Shown in pieces: positions 46,527 through 54,398 of a stretch of 64,000 bases of DNA. The notes beneath the pieces are model-generated. The model worked only from the letters and a program-made list of their open reading frames with translations, searched no databases and was not told the DNA's origin. The DNA is from Borrelia puertoricensis (GTDB lineage: Bacteria > Spirochaetota > Spirochaetia > Borreliales > Borreliaceae). Location: assembly GCF_023035875.1 (NCBI RefSeq), contig NZ_CP075379.1:744001-808000 (forward strand), written 5' to 3'. Both the position numbers and the translations under genes were made by a program. Numbering within the stretch: the stretch's first letter is position 1; each line of letters opens with the position of its first letter.

Positions 46527-47204
46527 TTATTGTTTTTTTTGTGCTTTTATCATATGTTTTTTATTGTTAAATCCTTTTATTCTAGAGTAATTAAAATTAG
46601 CGAGTTTTAGGCCATCTTTTACAATTCTTGCTGCAGAAAATGTTGAAAGTTTAGTTCCAATTTTGCTCTTTTTTGTAATTATGGTGAATATTTCTTTATT
46701 CCACATTTTGGGATTTTTGCTTGGACTAAACCCATCTAAAAACCAGTAATCTATGTATTTTGGCAGCTCTTTAAGCTTTTCTTTGGCCTCTCCAACTAAA
46801 ATTTTTAAATTAATATTGTTTGTTATTTTGTACTTTATGTTTTTTGTTGGGGTGTTAGGATATTTTTTAAGCAGTGTCTTAAAATAATTTATATCTTTGC
46901 TAAAAAATTGTGATACTTTTTTGATTTGTTCCTTTTTCAGTGGAAATTTTTCAATTGAATAATAATTAATTTTTGTTTTGAGGTTATTTTCTTTTAAATA
47001 TTTTAAAAGTGCTATTAAATTAAGACCAGTTCCAAATCCTAATTCTGCAATTGTTGCACTTTGTAGATCTGCTAAGTCTATGTCTAGTTCACAGCCTTTG
47101 ATGAATACATAAATACTCTCTTCAAGTCCGTATTGTGGATTATAATAAATATCTTTAAATTTACTTGAATATATGGTTTTATCTTTAAATATTAATTTAT
47201 TCAT
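46527..47204 (-). CDS. mnmD: MnmD-type tRNA methyltransferase (DUF752)
   Basis: Methylates the nm5s2U34 wobble base of tRNAs, the final step after MnmEG. The SAM site is ATIAELGFGTGLNLIALL and the family motif is YWFLDGFSPSKNPKMWNKEIF. This is the stand-alone form; the FAD-dependent oxidase half of MnmC is absent, as in many bacteria. ATG 47204 gives the usual opening MNKLIFKDKTIYSSKFKDIY; ATG 47231 would add nine residues. No ribosome site is clear for either. Confidence 0.88.
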   Translation of the reverse strand: MNKLIFKDKTIYSSKFKDIYYNPQYGLEESIYVFIKGCELDIDLADLQSATIAELGFGTGLNLIALLKYLKENNLKTKINYYSIEKFPLKKEQIKKVSQFFSKDINYFKTLLKKYPNTPTKNIKYKITNNINLKILVGEAKEKLKELPKYIDYWFLDGFSPSKNPKMWNKEIFTIITKKSKIGTKLSTFSAARIVKDGLKLANFNYSRIKGFNNKKHMIKAQKKQ

Positions 47205-47382
47205 TAGTAAAGTAACAAATGAATAAATCATAAAGTGATTTACTCATTTATAAAAATTCACTTTTAAAAAAAGTTACTACCTTGAGAAGTAACATTATTA
47301 TTGTTATATATCAACCTGAATTTGATTTGTTTGACTAGGATAATAGGACGTAAACCGCTCATTTTAAGGTTTTGCCTTTGTA

Positions 47383-47413
47383 AGAGAAACTAAACTTAAA
47401 CTTTAGTTTCTCT
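47383..47413 (-). terminator. Hairpin just downstream of groES
   Basis: AGAGAAACTAAA (47383-47394) pairs with TTTAGTTTCTCT (47402-47413), a 12-bp stem with a seven-base loop. It follows the groES stop on the minus strand by about six bases. It lacks a clear U-run on that strand, so it may act as a 3' stabiliser or a factor-dependent end. Confidence 0.55.
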
Positions 47414-47419
47414 GTTCTT

Positions 47420-47698
47420 TTATTCTTCTATAATAGCTATTATCTCTTTTGCTTTTAGGATTAAGTGTTCCTTTTCTTCAATCTTGACAGCAGCTCCAGC
47501 GTACTTTTCATAAAGCACTGTATCTCCAACTTTAACAGTAATGTCTTCCTTGTTAGAGCCAATAGCTATAACTGTCCCAATGTTTGTTTTTTCTTTTGCA
47601 TTTTCTGGTATATATAGTCCTGAAATTGTTTTACTTTCGGCTTCTTTTATTTTTATTAAAACTCTATCAGCTAAAGGTTTAATATTTTTCATTTTCAA
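47420..47698 (-). CDS. groES: Co-chaperonin GroES
   Basis: Caps GroEL during protein folding. The 92-residue protein has the family opening [16 protein letters not shown], the mobile loop [16 protein letters not shown], and the roof-region [26 protein letters not shown] lies upstream. Unlike most bacteria it has no adjacent groEL; groEL is elsewhere on the Borrelia chromosome. No CIRCE element is seen upstream, but another inverted repeat is. Confidence 0.97.
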   Translation of the reverse strand: MKMKNIKPLADRVLIKIKEAESKTISGLYIPENAKEKTNIGTVIAIGSNKEDITVKVGDTVLYEKYAGAAVKIEEKEHLILKAKEIIAIIEE

Positions 47699-47722
47699 AC
47701 ATCTCCTTAATTTGATAATATA

Positions 47723-47770
47723 AATATACGAAAAATTGAAGTATTAAGTCAATATATTTAGATAATACTT
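47723..47770 (-). promoter_or_regulatory. groES promoter with an 8-bp inverted repeat around the -35 box
   Basis: On the minus strand TTGACT (47752-47747), an 18-base spacer, and TATATT (47728-47723) form a good sigma-70 promoter. Perfect 8-bp repeats AAGTATTA (47739-47746) and TAATACTT (47763-47770), 16 bases apart, flank the -35 box and look like an operator. The sequence is not CIRCE. Confidence 0.5.
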
Positions 47771-47835
47771 GAAACTTAATCTGATTTTAAAGATAATTCT
47801 TTTAATAAAATGTCAAATTTAGGTGGAAAAATAGT

Positions 47836-49467
47836 TTGATAACAGTGAGTAATTTAGAAGTTGCATTTGGAGAGAGAATTTTATTTAAAGATGTTAATCT
47901 TAAGTTTTCTTCTGGAAATTGTTATGGGATAATTGGAGCTAATGGTGCAGGTAAGAGTACGTTTTTGAAAGTTTTAGGTGGAACGATTGAACCGAGCAAA
48001 GGTGAAGTGTCAATTGCAAAAAATCAAAGAATGGCTGTGCTTGAGCAAAATCAGTTTGCTTATGATAATTTTAGGGTTATTGATACTGTAATCATGGGTC
48101 ACAAGAAGCTTTATGCTGTGCAAAGGGAAAAAGATGAAATTTATGAAAAGCCTGACTTTAGCGATGAAGATGGAATTAGGGCTGGAGAACTTGAGGCTGA
48201 ATTTGCCGAACTTGGAGGTTATGAGGCTGAGTCTAATGCTGCGGTACTTCTTAGAGGTCTGGGCATAGATGAGTCGGTTCATTCTAATTTAATGAGAGAT
48301 ATTGAGGGAGCTTTAAAAGTAAGGGTACTCTTAGCGCAAGCTCTGTTTGGAGAGCCTGATATATTACTTCTTGATGAACCTACTAATAATCTTGATATTC
48401 AATCGATTAAGTGGCTAGAAGAATTTTTGATTAATTTTGAAAATACAGTTATTGTTGTGTCACATGATAGGCACTTTTTAAATCAAGTTTGTACTCATAT
48501 TGTTGATATTGATTATGGAAAAATTCAAGTTTATCTTGGTAACTATGATTTTTGGTATGAAACCAGTCAAATTCTTAATAAGCAACTAAAAGATGCTAAG
48601 AAAAGATCTGAAGAGAAAATAGCAGAACTTAAGAGTTTTATTCAAAGGTTTTCAAGTAATGCATCAAAATCTAGACAAGCAACTTCGAGAAAGAAGTTAA
48701 TTGATAAGATTAAAGTTGAAGATCTAAAACCATCTTCAAGGAAATTCCCTTATGTTAACTTTAAGAGTGAGAGAGATCTTGGAAAAAATGTTATTACAAT
48801 TAAAAATTTGACTAAGGAGTTTGAAGGACAACATATTTTAAACAGGTTTAGCATTGTTGTAGAACCTGGGCAAAAGATTGTTTTTTTAGGCAGTCCAATC
48901 TCGGCAAGTTTTCTTTTTGATGTAATCACCAATGAAGATAGAGATTATAAGGGGCATTATGAATGGGGCACTACTGTTAATTTTGCGTACTTTAAGAAGG
49001 ATAATGAAGAATATTTTAGTGTGGATTTAAGTTTGGTAGATTGGCTAAGGCAGTATTCAAAGGATCAGGATGAAACTTATATTAGAGGATTTTTGGGACG
49101 AATGCTTTTTAGTCAAGATGAGGCTTTAAAAAAAGTTAATATCCTCTCAGGGGGTGAAAAGGTAAGGTGTATGCTTTCAAAGATAATGCTTAGTGGGGCT
49201 AATGTATTATTGTTAGATCAACCGACCAATCATTTAGATCTTGAAGCAATTACATCTTTAAATACCGGTCTTAGAGATTTTAAAGGAGTTGTATTATTTA
49301 CGTCTCATGACCATCAATTTATTGATACCATTGCTAATAGAATTATTGAGTTTGTACCTAATGGTATAATTGATCGTTTTATGACTTTTTCAGAGTATAT
49401 TGATGATCCTAAAGTTAAGGAGTTAAGGGATAAGTTTTATGAAGGACATGCCAGCTTGAAACTTTAG
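47836..49467 (+). CDS. ABC-F family ATPase with a degenerate second ATP site
   Basis: Cytosolic twin-ATPase of the translation-linked ABC-F class (YbiT/EttA-like), 543 residues, with no membrane domain. The first domain has an intact Walker A, GANGAGKST with Lys40, and DILLLDEPTNNLDI. Its signature is the weak DIEGALKVRVLLAQALF. The second domain has a good signature, NILSGGEKVRCML, but its Walker A reads GSPISASFLF (residues 352-361) with no Lys, and its Walker B is LLLDQPTNHLD with Gln462 in place of Glu. A linker with RFSSNASKSRQATSRKK lies between. The start is TTG with AGGTGG upstream. These proteins act at the ribosomal E site. Confidence 0.92.
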   Translation: MITVSNLEVAFGERILFKDVNLKFSSGNCYGIIGANGAGKSTFLKVLGGTIEPSKGEVSIAKNQRMAVLEQNQFAYDNFRVIDTVIMGHKKLYAVQREKDEIYEKPDFSDEDGIRAGELEAEFAELGGYEAESNAAVLLRGLGIDESVHSNLMRDIEGALKVRVLLAQALFGEPDILLLDEPTNNLDIQSIKWLEEFLINFENTVIVVSHDRHFLNQVCTHIVDIDYGKIQVYLGNYDFWYETSQILNKQLKDAKKRSEEKIAELKSFIQRFSSNASKSRQATSRKKLIDKIKVEDLKPSSRKFPYVNFKSERDLGKNVITIKNLTKEFEGQHILNRFSIVVEPGQKIVFLGSPISASFLFDVITNEDRDYKGHYEWGTTVNFAYFKKDNEEYFSVDLSLVDWLRQYSKDQDETYIRGFLGRMLFSQDEALKKVNILSGGEKVRCMLSKIMLSGANVLLLDQPTNHLDLEAITSLNTGLRDFKGVVLFTSHDHQFIDTIANRIIEFVPNGIIDRFMTFSEYIDDPKVKELRDKFYEGHASLKL

Positions 49468-49471
49468 TTAT

Positions 49472-51175
49472 ATGTTTAACCATTACAGGATGTTTATGGT
49501 TTTGAAGTTAAATATTTGTATTTTTATATTTTTAGGTGTTTGTTTTTCCCTTTCAGCAAATGTTAACCTTTATTTTCAGAAAGCTTTAACGGGGCAGATT
49601 TTAGGAAGTCCTATTCTTGATGAGCTACGTAATACTATTACGGTGTTAACAAAGGATAGGTGGTTGATAACTTATACTATGTCTTTAGATAAGAAATATT
49701 CTTATAGGTTAGATCGAGTTCCCTATCCTTTTCTCTTAAAGGATTTTGGTAGTGGGTATTATATTATTACAGGACGTAATGAAGTTCAAAAGATTAGAAG
49801 AGGAAAGCTTATATGGAGATATAGTTTAGATGCTTCTCCTATAAAAGCTCCTTCAATGGGGAATGGTTATATTTTAATTCCTCAGGCTAATGAGAGAGTT
49901 ATTGCTTTAAGACTTGGTGATGGCCAGAAAATTTTTGAGGTGAGTATAGAAGGAAAGGCAGTGACTTCTTCTGTTGTTCTTGAAAATGGTAATTTCTATA
50001 TTGCAAATGAACATTATAGAATGTTTGCTTTTAATCCTGAGGGAGAGAAAATATGGAGTGTTTCTCTTATTTCTTTTCCCAATGTATTAATTATAAGTAC
50101 TAATAATGAGATAATTGTTGGATATCAATCTGGAGATGTTGTTGTGTATGATAGTGATTTTGGTGATATGTTAAATTCTATTAGTTTGAACTATCCTATT
50201 AATTTTTTATTTGAAAAGTTTAATGGAGAATATGTTGCAGTGTCTGATAATGGGGGTTTTTTTAATTTAAGTAAAAACTTTGAACTTATGTTTTCTAAAA
50301 ATTTATCTTTAAAGCTTAAGGAAGCTGTGCTTTATGATAACAAAAATCTTTTTATTGTTATGAAATCAAATGGTGTTTTAGCTCTTGATGAATATTTCAA
50401 CCCGGTTGATAGATATGATGGTATGAAGGAAATATCGGGGCTTGTAGCTAATGTTGGAATCATTGCTACTGGTGGGCTTAATTGGATATTAGCTACTTAC
50501 TATTATGAATATAAAGATGAACTTGATGTTATTGTTTGGAATCATACATTAGGTAATAGGTATCATCAAAATAGAATAGATTTTATCGAAAAATATTTAG
50601 TAGATCATGAAGATATTTATTTGGCTCTTGATGAAATGTTGAATTCTCCTTACAATAGGAGGGCTTATGATACTTTTTTAAGTACTCTAGATTCTCTGGT
50701 AATTAAATATGGTAGTTTTCCTAAAAAATATTTGGGTTTATATAAAAAAGCTATTAATAATTGGCTTGCTCCAAAAAATGGAATAGATAGAATAGCTCAA
50801 AGAGGGCAACTTTATAAGTATTTTATATATGTTGATGATGCAGATTCAGTTAAGAGTTTTATTAATATAGCGATTGAAGAAAAGGATATTAGCAATGTAA
50901 TTCAATTGGTTAAAAGTATTGCTAAGTTTGAATATTATTATGGGCAAGATGAACTTGTGTATAATTATATTCATTATGTAATATTGAATTATCAGGGCAG
51001 TTTAGAGATAGCTTATGCTGTTCTTCTAAGCTTGCGCAAGATAATTTTGAATTCTACAGAGGATAATCTTAAAAAGTATAGAAATAAATATTTAACTCTT
51101 TTGAAATTTATAAAGCGACAAAATTTTTCTGACAAAATTAATCAGTGTGTTAATGAAATTATTGTAGTGCTTTGA
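49472..51175 (+). CDS. Exported beta-propeller (PQQ-like repeat) protein
   Basis: A 567-residue protein with a signal peptide (hydrophobic stretch at about 14-27, ending SLSAN). The N-terminal 350 residues show repeated PQQ-like blades: GRNEVQKIRRGKLIWRYSLD, DGQKIFEVSIEGKAV, FAFNPEGEKIWSVSL, with Trp/Gly patterns. The C-terminal 200 residues are helical. It could bind other envelope proteins, as BamB does. It starts four bases after the ABC-F gene and is likely co-transcribed. Start could be ATG 49472, 49490 or 49496. Confidence 0.8.
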   Translation: MFNHYRMFMVLKLNICIFIFLGVCFSLSANVNLYFQKALTGQILGSPILDELRNTITVLTKDRWLITYTMSLDKKYSYRLDRVPYPFLLKDFGSGYYIITGRNEVQKIRRGKLIWRYSLDASPIKAPSMGNGYILIPQANERVIALRLGDGQKIFEVSIEGKAVTSSVVLENGNFYIANEHYRMFAFNPEGEKIWSVSLISFPNVLIISTNNEIIVGYQSGDVVVYDSDFGDMLNSISLNYPINFLFEKFNGEYVAVSDNGGFFNLSKNFELMFSKNLSLKLKEAVLYDNKNLFIVMKSNGVLALDEYFNPVDRYDGMKEISGLVANVGIIATGGLNWILATYYYEYKDELDVIVWNHTLGNRYHQNRIDFIEKYLVDHEDIYLALDEMLNSPYNRRAYDTFLSTLDSLVIKYGSFPKKYLGLYKKAINNWLAPKNGIDRIAQRGQLYKYFIYVDDADSVKSFINIAIEEKDISNVIQLVKSIAKFEYYYGQDELVYNYIHYVILNYQGSLEIAYAVLLSLRKIILNSTEDNLKKYRNKYLTLLKFIKRQNFSDKINQCVNEIIVVL

Positions 51176-51305
51176 TTCATTTTGTTGCTAGTTTTATGTT
51201 ATCATTTGTTAAATACATCTTATTATAGTGTATTAGAATTGATGTTTAATTTATGCTGATTTAGTTAATAATAGGGTTTATAATTGACTATGGGAGAATT
51301 TTATT

Positions 51306-53429
51306 ATGAAAAGAATATGGGTACTTTTTATTTTTTTGTTCATCTTTTTCAATGTTTTTACTTTTCATTCTAGAGAAGTTGATAAGAAAAAGTTGAAAGA
51401 TTTTATTAATATGGATCTTGAATTTGTTAATTATCGGGGTCCTTATGATTCTACAGATACTTATCAGCAAATAGTAGGTATTGGTGAATTTTTAGCTAGG
51501 AATTTAATCAATAACAAATCTAATTATTACAATAAATATTATGTTGATAGGTATATTGACAGTGAGGATGAAAAGAGTAGTTCAGATGTTTTTATTATTG
51601 GTGAGAGATCTTCTCTTGATAGTATTTTAAATCTTAGAAAAATACTCATAGGGTATTTAATGGAAGGTTTTAGTTACAGTAAAGAGAGTGCAGAATTACT
51701 TGCTAAAGCTATTACAATATATAATGCTACTTACCGAGGTGATTTGGAGTATTATAGTGATTCTTATATTCAGCCTGCCCTTAAAGATTTAAGTAAGCAT
51801 AATGTAGGACTCTCAAGAGTTTATAGCCAATGGGCTGGTAAAACTCATATTTTTATTCCTCTTAAGAGAAATATTTTATCAGGCAACATTGAATCAGATG
51901 TTGATCTTGACAAAATAGTTACAGAGAAGGTGGTAATATCTCTTTTAAGTGAAAATGAAGAAGTTGGTACGGACTTTGCAAGAGATCTAACCGATGTACA
52001 GGATGAAATTCGTGATATTGATCAGGAAAAGATTGATGTTGAGTCTGTTACTTTGAGAAGCATTGATGATGAATTAACAGAGACTATTGATAATTTAAGA
52101 GAGCAACTTGAGAAGGCTACTGATGATGTTGAAAAGACAGGTATTAAGAAGCAAATTGATGACAAAATAGTCGAGAGAAATATTTTAAAGAATAAAGCAG
52201 AAGAGCTTAAGAAATCACAGAAAAAATTAAATAGTTCTCAGGATAGGTTGGATAGGCAAAGGGATATAGTTAAAGATAAAATACAAGAAAGTATTGATAA
52301 GGAGAACAAAGATAAGAATTTGCCAAAGCCTGGGGACATAATTTCGCCAAAAGTAGATGAAAAATTGCAATTAACTGAAACTATTGAAGATTTGAAAGAA
52401 CAGCTTGATAGGGTTACTGATGATGCTGAGAGGGAAGAAATTAAGAGGCAGATTGATGATAAAATAATTGAAAGGGATGCAGTTAAAGATAGGAATTTGC
52501 CAAAACCTGGGGAAGTAAGTTCCTCAAAAAAAGATGAAAAAATAAAGTCGTCTGAAGATTTAAAAAAGCAATTTGAGAAGGTTACTGATGATGTTGAAAA
52601 GACAGGTATTAAGAAGCAAATTAATGACAAAATAGTCGGGAGGAATATTTTAAAGAATAAAGCAGAAGGGCTTAAGAAGTCACAGAAAAAATTAGATAAG
52701 CAAAAAGATATAGTTAAAAAAGATAGGAATTTTCCAAAACCCAGGGAAGTAAGTTTATCAGCCAAAGATAAAAAATTGAATTCGGCTGAAGAGTTGAAAA
52801 AACAACTTAAGAAAGCTACTGATGATACTTCTAAGAGTACTTCTAGTGTTTCAAATAATCTATCATCTAAGCCCTTGTCCAATAAGCCTTTAAATTCTAA
52901 AGATCAGTTGGTTCAACAAGAAGCTGTAGATAAATTGTTTCTTGAAAATGAAAATCATAAACCTGTATTTTTAGAGGTTTTAAATCCCAATACGAATTTA
53001 GGAGTCCTTAGGTTAATTGACTCAGATAAAGACCAATTGGGTAAGAAAATTTCTCAGTATGGTATTAGAAGATATGGAGTTTATGAGAGAGAGGATGATT
53101 TTGTAGCTATAAAACTTTGTTCAGGTATTGCAAAGCTTCAGTTGCTTAATAAGGCAAAAGATCTAAAAGTTGAATCTGAGGCAAACTTTGAGTTAAGTAG
53201 AGATTCTTCTCTTTTTGTTGATTCAAAAATGATTTTGGTAGTTGTTAAGGATAATAATGTTTGGAAATTAGCAAAGTTTTCTTCAAGGGATTTGAGTGAG
53301 TTTATTTTATCAGAGGATGAAGTTTTGCCATTTACAAGTTTTACTGTTAATGCAGGGCATGTTTATTTGCAAGATGCATCTAAAAAGATTATTATTTTGG
53401 ATCTAAATACTTTAAAAAAAGTATCTTAA
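51306..53429 (+). CDS. p83/100 antigen homologue
   Basis: The 707-residue homologue of the Borrelia p83/100 antigen (BB0744), an immunodominant periplasmic or membrane-associated protein used in serology. It has an N-terminal signal peptide (hydrophobic 4-20). A globular N-terminal domain (VDKKKLKDFINMDLEF to about 235) precedes a central Lys/Glu/Asp-rich coiled region of repeats (about 235-535) containing RNLPKPGEV-like units. The C-terminal domain (PVFLEVLNPNTNLGVLRLI onward) is beta-rich. The function is unknown. GGGAG lies upstream of the ATG. Confidence 0.9.
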   Translation: MKRIWVLFIFLFIFFNVFTFHSREVDKKKLKDFINMDLEFVNYRGPYDSTDTYQQIVGIGEFLARNLINNKSNYYNKYYVDRYIDSEDEKSSSDVFIIGERSSLDSILNLRKILIGYLMEGFSYSKESAELLAKAITIYNATYRGDLEYYSDSYIQPALKDLSKHNVGLSRVYSQWAGKTHIFIPLKRNILSGNIESDVDLDKIVTEKVVISLLSENEEVGTDFARDLTDVQDEIRDIDQEKIDVESVTLRSIDDELTETIDNLREQLEKATDDVEKTGIKKQIDDKIVERNILKNKAEELKKSQKKLNSSQDRLDRQRDIVKDKIQESIDKENKDKNLPKPGDIISPKVDEKLQLTETIEDLKEQLDRVTDDAEREEIKRQIDDKIIERDAVKDRNLPKPGEVSSSKKDEKIKSSEDLKKQFEKVTDDVEKTGIKKQINDKIVGRNILKNKAEGLKKSQKKLDKQKDIVKKDRNFPKPREVSLSAKDKKLNSAEELKKQLKKATDDTSKSTSSVSNNLSSKPLSNKPLNSKDQLVQQEAVDKLFLENENHKPVFLEVLNPNTNLGVLRLIDSDKDQLGKKISQYGIRRYGVYEREDDFVAIKLCSGIAKLQLLNKAKDLKVESEANFELSRDSSLFVDSKMILVVVKDNNVWKLAKFSSRDLSEFILSEDEVLPFTSFTVNAGHVYLQDASKKIIILDLNTLKKVS
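52110..52229 (+). repeat. Repeat copy 1 inside the p83/100 gene
   Basis: 120 bases encoding EKATDDVEKTGIKKQIDDKI and the following residues. It matches the copy at 52575-52694 at 114 of 120 positions by my count, 465 bases apart. Confidence 0.85.
52575..52694 (+). repeat. Repeat copy 2 inside the p83/100 gene
   Basis: 120 bases encoding EKVTDDVEKTGIKKQINDKI and the following residues, near identical to copy 1. A third, more diverged unit (DRVTDDAEREEIKRQIDDKI) lies between them at about 52405-52470. Confidence 0.85.
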
Positions 53430-53467
53430 ATTGTTTTTTTTGACTAGACATTGTTTAAGTAATTGAA

Positions 53468-53497
53468 AAAGGAAGAACAAAGTTTTGTTCTTCCTTT
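53468..53497. terminator. Bidirectional intrinsic terminator between p83/100 and tRNA-Pro
   Basis: AAAGGAAGAACAA (53468-53480) pairs with TTGTTCTTCCTTT (53485-53497), a 13-bp stem with a four-base loop. An A-run precedes it and a T-rich stretch follows, so it can end the p83/100 transcript on the plus strand and the tRNA transcript on the minus strand. Confidence 0.8.
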
Positions 53498-53515
53498 ATA
53501 TTATTATAGAAACAG

Positions 53516-53588
53516 TCGGGACAGTGAGATTCGAACTCACGCTCCCCTGCTCCCAAAGCAGGTGCCTTAGCCGCTAGGCCATGTCCCG
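53516..53588 (-). tRNA. tRNA-Pro (anticodon TGG)
   Basis: 73-base cloverleaf on the minus strand. The acceptor CGGGACA pairs with TGTCCCG, the anticodon stem CCTGC/GCAGG encloses TTTGGGA, and the T arm is GTGAG TTCGAAT CTCAC. The discriminator is A and CCA is not encoded. It lies nine bases downstream of tRNA-Arg on the same transcript. Confidence 0.97.
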
Positions 53589-53597
53589 AAAAAGTTA

Positions 53598-53671
53598 CGC
53601 GCCAATTAGGACTCGAACCTAAAACCTACAGATTAGAAGTCTGTTGCTCTGTCCAGTTGAGCTATTAGCGC
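53598..53671 (-). tRNA. tRNA-Arg (anticodon TCT)
   Basis: 74-base cloverleaf on the minus strand. The acceptor GCGCTAA pairs with TTGGCGC (one T-G pair), the anticodon stem ACAGA/TCTGT encloses CTTCTAA, and the T arm is TTAGG TTCGAGT CCTAA. The discriminator is G and CCA is not encoded. It reads AGA, a common Arg codon in this AT-rich genome. Confidence 0.96.
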
Positions 53672-53688
53672 TTTTGAGCCTAAATTTG

Positions 53689-53717
53689 AGTATATCATGT
53701 TGAAAACCCCTTGTCAA
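53689..53717 (-). promoter_or_regulatory. Sigma-70 promoter of the tRNA-Arg/tRNA-Pro pair
   Basis: On the minus strand a perfect TTGACA (53717-53712), a 17-base spacer, and TATACT (53694-53689). The start of transcription would lie about 10-12 bases before tRNA-Arg. It overlaps the 5' side of the nth region. Confidence 0.85.
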
Positions 53718-53773
53718 TAAAAATATTGTTACTTTATGTTTTGTTAAAATTGTGGATGTTTTATAATTATTTT

Positions 53774-54391
53774 ATGCTTGATATTGATTTGATTGTAGAT
53801 GAAACTCTATCCAGATATCCAGATGTTAAACCTTTTTTAAATTTCAGAAATAGTTATGAGCTTTTGATAATGGTAATTTTGAGTGCAAGGACAACTGATA
53901 ATATGGTCAATAAGATTGCACCTGAGCTTTTTAAAAGATATGGGGATTTTGGGAGTTTGGCGAATGCTGATTTGATAAATGTTGAGAACTTAATTTATAA
54001 GTTAGGATTTTATTCAAATAAATCTAAGAATATTATAAATTGTGCACGAATGGTTTTAGAAAATTTTAAAGGTATTATTCCAAATAATATTTTTGATCTT
54101 GTGTCTTTGCCAGGAGTAGGTAGGAAAACCGCTAATGTTATTCTTGGAGTTGTTTATGATAAGCCGGCTATAATTGTAGATACTCATTTTAGTAGGGTTG
54201 TTATCAGACATGGGATTACATTTGAAAGAACACCTTTAAAAATTGAATTAGATTTAAAGAGTAAAATATCTTATGATAAGCAATATAAATTTTCTATGGC
54301 TATTAATAAGCATGGGAGAGATATTTGTACTTCACGTAGTAAGACTTGCAAGAATTGTTTTTTAGAGAAATTTGCACCAAGACTTGTTTGA
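53774..54391 (+). CDS. nth: Endonuclease III, possibly frameshifted at its Fe-S cysteine cluster
   Basis: DNA glycosylase/AP lyase for oxidised pyrimidines. The helix-hairpin-helix reads LVSLPGVGRKTANVILGV with the catalytic Lys, and VDTHFSRVVIRHG carries the catalytic Asp. The Fe-S loop has only three cysteines, CTSRSKTCKNCF, then LEKFAPRLV and stop; the family needs C-x6-C-x2-C-x5-C. Adding one base at 54368-54373 would read CFLEKIC and give the fourth Cys at exact spacing. I chose ATG 53774, which gives the usual start; a TTG at 53711 overlaps the tRNA promoter. The gene is functional only if the cluster is dispensable or the base call is wrong. Confidence 0.85.
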   Translation: MLDIDLIVDETLSRYPDVKPFLNFRNSYELLIMVILSARTTDNMVNKIAPELFKRYGDFGSLANADLINVENLIYKLGFYSNKSKNIINCARMVLENFKGIIPNNIFDLVSLPGVGRKTANVILGVVYDKPAIIVDTHFSRVVIRHGITFERTPLKIELDLKSKISYDKQYKFSMAINKHGRDICTSRSKTCKNCFLEKFAPRLV

Positions 54392-54398
54392 TTGTAGT

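Noticed and set aside
47699-47835. CIRCE heat-shock element upstream of groES
   Set aside because: The TTAGCACTC/GAGTGCTAA pair is absent; only a different inverted repeat is present.
52238-52882. 214-codon minus-strand frame in the p83/100 repeat region
   Set aside because: It is antisense to a well-supported gene and owes its length to the repetitive Lys/Glu codons; no ribosome site or domain.
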